Shown in pieces: positions 24,251-27,425 of a stretch of DNA of 27,425 nt. The stretch comes from Actinomycetota bacterium. GTDB lineage: Bacteria; Actinomycetota; Humimicrobiia; Humimicrobiales; Humimicrobiaceae. Position 1 is the stretch's first letter; every line of letters begins with the position of its first letter. The stretch spans positions 1 to 27,425 of the forward strand of contig JAQVJB010000013.1 of NCBI GenBank assembly GCA_028695395.1, written 5' to 3'. Under the pieces are notes generated by a model. It had not been told where the DNA came from, ran no database searches, and saw only the letters and a list, made by a program, of their open reading frames with translations. Made by a program: the position numbers and the translations under genes.

Positions 24251-24739
24251 ATGGGAAAAGATAATGATGGCGAAAAATCCAAAAAAAGAGGAGGAGCCAT
24301 TAAAGAATTTAAAGAGTTCATTTTAAAAGGAAATGTAATTGATTTGGCTATAGGGATAGTTATTGGCGTTGCATTTGGAACTGTCGTTAATTCTGCAGTT
24401 AATGATATAATTATGCCCCCTATAGGATTACTTCTTGGCAAAGTAAATTTTGCTAACATGTTTATTGTTTTAAAAAAGGGATTGACGTCTCCCCCGTATA
24501 ATACTGTAGAAGCTGCAAGCGAAGCTGGAGCAGTAACTTTGAATTACGGATTGTTTATTAATACTATAATAAGTTTTATTATTATAGGATTAGTAATTTT
24601 CGGAATAGTAAAGTTAATGAATAAATACAGAAAAAAAGAAGAGCCGAAACCGGAAGAAACAAAAGAGTGCCCTTACTGCTATTCATCTATAAATATAAAA
24701 GCTGTAAAGTGCCCTAACTGTACTGCTGATTTAAAGTAA
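24251..24739 (+). CDS. mscL: Large-conductance mechanosensitive channel MscL with C-terminal zinc ribbon
   Basis: This 162-residue protein has the N-terminal helix and first transmembrane segment of MscL (FKEFILKGNVIDLAIGIVIGVAFGTVVNSAVNDIIMPPIG), a short extracellular loop with TLNYGLFINTIISFIIIGLVIF as the second segment, and the KKEEPKP linker. In place of the usual cytoplasmic helical bundle, a zinc ribbon follows: Cys140/Cys143 and Cys154/Cys157 (CPYC...CPNC). The channel releases solutes on osmotic downshock. Zinc ribbons occur at the tails of some MscL homologues, but their role is unknown. GAAAGGGGAATGAA holds the ribosome site. A strong bidirectional terminator follows. Confidence 0.95.
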   Translation: MGKDNDGEKSKKRGGAIKEFKEFILKGNVIDLAIGIVIGVAFGTVVNSAVNDIIMPPIGLLLGKVNFANMFIVLKKGLTSPPYNTVEAASEAGAVTLNYGLFINTIISFIIIGLVIFGIVKLMNKYRKKEEPKPEETKECPYCYSSINIKAVKCPNCTADLK

Positions 24740-24761
24740 TTACTTATTGAATATATTAAAT

Positions 24762-24795
24762 AAAAACAACCTCCCCGAACAGGGAGGCTGTTTTT
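24762..24795 (+). terminator. Bidirectional terminator between mscL and the CAP-domain gene
   Basis: CCTCCC (24770-24775) pairs with GGGAGG (24782-24787) around CGAACA. After one mismatch, AAAAACA pairs with TGTTTTT. The T-run serves mscL, and the A-run on the other side gives TTTTTATTT for minus-strand transcripts from the convergent gene. Confidence 0.92.
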
Positions 24796-24916
24796 ATTGA
24801 GTAAGGCAGGCGTCCAATTCACTTGCTCTTAGCTACTCTCATCTTTTTCTCTTCTTTTTTGTATGTTTATTTGCGAAACTTGTATATATTTTAAAAACTC
24901 AAAAATAATTACTTGA

Positions 24917-25492
24917 TTAATTAGTGAAAACAGTTGTTACGACTCTTCTGCCATCTGTCTCAACCATTGAAACTCCTATTTTTCCATACTCTGCCCTTAA
25001 TATATTGGCTCTGTGAGACGGACTATTCATCCATGCGTTCAGGAAAGCTTCTGGCGAACCTATTGAAGCTGGCTGGCACTGTGCAAGATTTTCACCAGCA
25101 TATCTATAACTGATTCCTGCACCTCTTAAGAAATTAAAAACATTAGTTCCTTCAGGAGTGTAATGAGAAAAATAATTTCTATTTATCATATCCTGGCTTC
25201 TTGCTATAGCAACGTCTGTCAGTGAACCGTCAGCAGCAACAGGAGCCAGGCCGTTTTCAACCCTGACGTTATTTATTAAAGCTGCTACCTGATTTTCATA
25301 ATCTGTAAGTGCAGCTTCTTTTGCAATAAATGAACTTGAACCATTGCTTATATTTGTAGTTGATTTTCCCTGTACGTCTATCCCGCTTACCGGTGATAGA
25401 AAAGCAGTAGAACTTATAAGCAATAAAGAAAGTACTGCTGCAACAGAAAAAAGAATTAATAAACCTTTTGCCTTTTGGAATTTTGTCTTCAT
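24917..25492 (-). CDS. Secreted CAP-domain (SCP/YkwD-like) protein
   Basis: This 191-residue protein has a signal peptide or anchor at residues 7-32 (GLLILFSVAAVLSLLLISS) and a CAP domain at about 63-190. CAP motifs include LINNVRVENGLAPV, FSHYTPEGTNVF, YAGENLAQ, AWMNSPSHRANIL and GKIGVSM; the two active-site histidines (FSHY, SHRANI) and glutamate (GENL) are kept. Bacterial CAP proteins are secreted and linked to cell wall or spore-coat functions; the biochemical activity is mostly unknown. TAGGAAAAA precedes the ATG. A structured leader with an intrinsic terminator (25537-25682) lies upstream, so expression is probably attenuated. Confidence 0.9.
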   Translation of the reverse strand: MKTKFQKAKGLLILFSVAAVLSLLLISSTAFLSPVSGIDVQGKSTTNISNGSSSFIAKEAALTDYENQVAALINNVRVENGLAPVAADGSLTDVAIARSQDMINRNYFSHYTPEGTNVFNFLRGAGISYRYAGENLAQCQPASIGSPEAFLNAWMNSPSHRANILRAEYGKIGVSMVETDGRRVVTTVFTN

Positions 25493-25536
25493 TTTTTCCT
25501 ACCTTTTTGTATTTTTTACTCAATAAAAATAACTCA

Positions 25537-25571
25537 ATAAAAAAGCCATTTAACCCAGAGGCTAAATGGCT
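25537..25571 (-). terminator. Attenuator terminator upstream of the CAP-domain gene
   Basis: AGCCATTTA pairs with TAAATGGCT (25571-25563 with 25552-25544), with two more G-C pairs beyond one mismatch and a short loop. The minus strand then reads TTTTTTATTG. It ends about 45 bases before the ATG, so it controls that gene. Confidence 0.85.
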
Positions 25572-25682
25572 ATAAGAAACAATAAAATGTCCCATAAAAG
25601 AAAAATAATAGCCGGTTGCACCACTAGCTCCTTACATTTCAGGTGCCCAAATTAATGAAATGTAAATCTTTGCCTCTATTAC
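25537..25682 (-). promoter_or_regulatory. Riboswitch-like structured leader of the CAP-domain gene
   Basis: All sequences are read on the minus strand. P1 pairs GTAATAG (25682-25676) with CTATTAT (25611-25605). Inside, P2 is a perfect 10-bp stem, TTACATTTCA with TGAAATGTAA (25665-25656 and 25641-25632). Its loop carries GCACC (25646-25642), which can form a pseudoknot with GGTGC (25622-25618). A terminator follows (25571-25537). GGCTAT of the P1 3' side (25613-25608) can instead pair with ATAGCC (25573-25568), which takes in the start of the terminator's 5' arm, and AGAGGC (25677-25672) can pair with GCCTCT (25562-25557). These alternatives look like an on/off switch. The sequence does not fit the c-di-AMP, c-di-GMP, SAM, TPP or cobalamin consensus that I know. 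Confidence 0.6.
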
Positions 25683-25924
25683 GAAACTATTTAAAATAAT
25701 ATATCAAACAAACTATTAACTATTTAACGATACTAATAATAATAAATAAATATATATATGTCAATAGATATTTAATAAATATTTATTTATTTTATTATTT
25801 AATTAATATATTAATAAAATTATAATAATTAAATAAAATTAAAAATTATTTTTAAATTATTTGTAAAATATAATAATATATGTGTTAATATAATTTACTT
25901 TATCGAGATTAATTAATAATTAAA
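25683..25924. other. Extremely AT-rich spacer
   Basis: It includes 95 consecutive A/T bases (25768-25862). A TATAAT at 25889-25894 is the best -10 for gdhA transcripts. No gene is seen. Low complexity would favour DNA melting, curvature or nucleoid-protein binding, but no replication-origin boxes were found. Confidence 0.55.
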
Positions 25925-26000
25925 TTAAGGGCAGCGTTGCCCGTATAAGCAAAGAAGCATTTTATATCTTTATAAGATATAACTGGCTTCTTTTTTCTTT
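25925..26000 (+). promoter_or_regulatory. ANTAR-type dual-hairpin antitermination leader of gdhA
   Basis: P1: GGGC (25929-25932) pairs with GCCC (25939-25942) around hexaloop AGCGTT, with A1 and G4 conserved. P2: GTATAAGC (25943-25950) pairs, with one bulge and one mismatch, with GCATTTTAT (25957-25965) around hexaloop AAAGAA, again A1 and G4. The loop and 3' arm of P2 overlap the 5' half of the terminator (25951-25993), so the two exclude each other. This is the architecture known for ANTAR targets, and the same as that before the glutamate synthase operon. Confidence 0.68.
25951..26000 (+). terminator. Intrinsic terminator in the gdhA leader
   Basis: The outer stem AAAGAAGC (25951-25958) pairs with GCTTCTTT (25986-25993). 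A 3x3 internal loop leads to a 9-bp inner stem (25962-25970 with 25974-25982) and a three-base loop. The tail is TTTTTTCTTT. It ends about 34 bases before the start codon. Confidence 0.88.
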
Positions 26001-26033
26001 TTAGGTAATGAATTATTAGCGAAGGAGTAAAAA

Positions 26034-27368
26034 TTGAGTTATGTTCAAAAAGTGATGGATTCAGTTATACAGAAAAATCCTGGTGAAACTGAATTCCTTC
26101 AGGCAGTTAAAGAAGTTCTTTTTACATTAGAACCTGTTTTCGATCAGCACCCGGAATATGTCAGGGCAGGGATACTGGAAAGAATTGTGGAACCTGAAAG
26201 GCTTATAATCTTTAGAGTCCCATGGATTGATGATAGTGACACTGTACAGGTTAACCGAGGATTTCGAGTTCAATTTAACGGGGCAATCGGTCCTTATAAA
26301 GGAGGACTGCGATTCCATCCTTCAGTGAATGCTAGTATTATAAAATTTCTGGGGTTTGAACAGATTTTTAAAAATTCTCTTACCGGATTACCTATAGGAG
26401 GAGGAAAGGGCGGCAGCGATTTTGACCCAAAAGGAAAATCCGATATTGAAGTAATGAGGTTTTGTCAGAGTTTTATGACTGAACTTTCAAAATATGTAGG
26501 TGCTGATATAGATGTTCCAGCAGGAGACATAGGAGTCGGTGCCAGGGAAATAGGATATTTATTCGGGTGGTATAAGAAGTTAAAAAATTCCTATGAAGGC
26601 GTGCTTACGGGAAAAGGCATAGAATATGGAGGAAGCCTTGCCAGGACAGAAGCAACAGGGTACGGCCTTATATATTTTATGGATGAACTGCTAAAATCAA
26701 ATGGCAAATCTTTCAATGGTGCTAAAGTTGTTATATCGGGTTCAGGGAATGTTGCCATATACGCTCATCAGAAAGTAACTGAACTTGGAGGAAAAGTAAT
26801 TGCAATGAGTGATTCTGATGGCTTTATATATGACGCCGATGGTATCGATCTTGCCGCAGTCAAGAAAATAAAAGAAACGGAAAGAAAAAGAATTAAAGAA
26901 TGTACATCAATTGTAGGTTCAACTAAGTTTTATGAAGGCTGTACAAATATATGGGATATAAAATGCGATGTCGCGCTTCCATGCGCCACCCAGAATGAGA
27001 TAGATATTGTAATAGCAAAAAAACTGGTTGAAAATGGATGTTTTGCAGTAGGAGAAGGGGCAAATATGCCATGCAGTATTGAAGCTATTGATTATTTTAT
27101 AAATAATAAAGTTCTTTTTGGCCCCGCAAAAGCCGCAAATGCAGGAGGAGTTGCAACTTCTGCTCTTGAAATGGCACAGAACAGCATGAGATATTCATGG
27201 AGTTTTGAAGAGGTAGATATCAGGCTAAAAAACATAATGGTCAATATCTATAACAAGGCAAGTGAAGCCGCAAAAAAATACGGACATGAAGGCAATATGG
27301 TCGTAGGGGCAAATATCGCAGGATTTATAAAAGTTGCAGAAGCAATGCTTGCACAGGGTGTTGTATAG
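26034..27368 (+). CDS. gdhA: Glutamate dehydrogenase, hexameric NADP-type
   Basis: This 444-residue enzyme interconverts 2-oxoglutarate plus ammonium and glutamate. The length matches the small hexameric class (E. coli GdhA type). Active-site residues are visible: Lys89 in GPYKGGLRFHP, Lys113, Lys125 in PIGGGKGGSDFDPKG and Asp165 in VPAGDIGVG. The dinucleotide fold has SGSGNV at 235-240. After the second strand comes MSDSDG, with Ser rather than an acidic residue at the cofactor-choice place, favouring NADPH and thus assimilation (inference). Translation starts at TTG, set by AAGGAG seven bases upstream. The leader has an ANTAR-type attenuator, shared with the glutamate synthase operon 14 kb away. 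Confidence 0.95.
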   Translation: MSYVQKVMDSVIQKNPGETEFLQAVKEVLFTLEPVFDQHPEYVRAGILERIVEPERLIIFRVPWIDDSDTVQVNRGFRVQFNGAIGPYKGGLRFHPSVNASIIKFLGFEQIFKNSLTGLPIGGGKGGSDFDPKGKSDIEVMRFCQSFMTELSKYVGADIDVPAGDIGVGAREIGYLFGWYKKLKNSYEGVLTGKGIEYGGSLARTEATGYGLIYFMDELLKSNGKSFNGAKVVISGSGNVAIYAHQKVTELGGKVIAMSDSDGFIYDADGIDLAAVKKIKETERKRIKECTSIVGSTKFYEGCTNIWDIKCDVALPCATQNEIDIVIAKKLVENGCFAVGEGANMPCSIEAIDYFINNKVLFGPAKAANAGGVATSALEMAQNSMRYSWSFEEVDIRLKNIMVNIYNKASEAAKKYGHEGNMVVGANIAGFIKVAEAMLAQGVV

Positions 27369-27379
27369 CTTAAGTACAT

Positions 27380-27420
27380 TAGAGACTTTAACTTTTTTTG
27401 TGCAAACTAGAGACTGTAAC
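27380..27420 (+). repeat. Near-identical direct repeat after gdhA
   Basis: TAGAGACTTTAAC (27380-27392) recurs 28 bases later as TAGAGACTGTAAC (27408-27420). Both are followed by T-rich sequence, and TTTTGTGCAAAC lies between them. The arrangement resembles ends of IS256-like elements as I remember them, but the window stops before any transposase could be seen. Confidence 0.4.
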
Positions 27421-27425
27421 GTTTT

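Noticed and set aside
24800..24916. Possible small gene between the mscL terminator and the CAP gene
   Set aside because: Only very short frames occur on both strands and none has a ribosome site.
25537..25682. Known c-di-AMP (ydaO) or c-di-GMP riboswitch upstream of the CAP gene
   Set aside because: The conserved GGGGAACC/GGGTGAATC elements of ydaO and the GCAAAGCC-type elements of the c-di-GMP class are absent, so it is left unassigned.

Overview
The window is a low-G+C stretch (about one third G+C by eye) of a bacterial chromosome. It uses the standard bacterial code, since TGA ends several genes. Many genes have clear Shine-Dalgarno sites, and GTG or TTG starts are common. The mix of genes points to an anaerobic, Gram-positive-like or deep-branching actinobacterial/clostridial lineage: a split 'archaeal-type' glutamate synthase, a GAF-ANTAR antiterminator, a bacterial microcompartment (BMC) shell protein, DUF5679 and DUF2007 proteins, PlsY and MscL. 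I cannot name the organism, and the lineage guess is weak.

Layout. 1-1.2 kb: the 3' end of a surface protein with beta-helix repeats and a DUF4214 tail. 1.6-2.8 kb: an HTH-ATPase-STAS-like regulator with a good promoter. 2.8-4.0 kb: a short-chain dehydrogenase and tRNA-Glu(CTC), with a second copy of the tRNA 3' end beyond the dehydrogenase. 4.1-6.4 kb: a flippase-like membrane protein, a GAF-ANTAR RNA-binding regulator and a lone BMC-H shell gene. 6.4-12.3 kb: an attenuated leader and a five-gene glutamate synthase operon (amidotransferase, FMN synthase with ferredoxin domain, polyferredoxin, FAD/NAD(P) oxidoreductase, GXGXG subunit). 12.4-16.3 kb: a FlK-like thioesterase, a membrane sensor without an output domain, a family 2 glycosyltransferase and PlsY. 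16.4-22.6 kb: a DUF5679 mini-protein, an RlmN-like methylase, DUF2007 and AIM24-like proteins, a steroid-5-alpha-reductase-like membrane protein, MntP, a SIMPL protein and an extended SDR. 22.7-25.7 kb: a cytosolic 5'-nucleotidase-like phosphoesterase, a zinc-ribbon MscL, and a secreted CAP-domain protein behind a riboswitch-like leader. 25.7-27.4 kb: a very AT-rich spacer, a second attenuated leader and glutamate dehydrogenase.

Main point. Two leaders, before the glutamate synthase operon and before gdhA, share one architecture: a hairpin with a six-base loop of the form A-N-N-G-N-N, a second small hairpin, and an intrinsic terminator whose 5' arm overlaps that second hairpin. This is the layout expected of ANTAR-protein target RNAs, and a GAF-ANTAR gene lies just upstream of the first leader. 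I infer that this regulator controls both ammonium-assimilation routes (GOGAT and GDH) by antitermination. A separate minus-strand leader before the CAP-domain gene has a pseudoknot-capable fold and mutually exclusive antiterminator and terminator pairings. It matches no riboswitch class I can recall.
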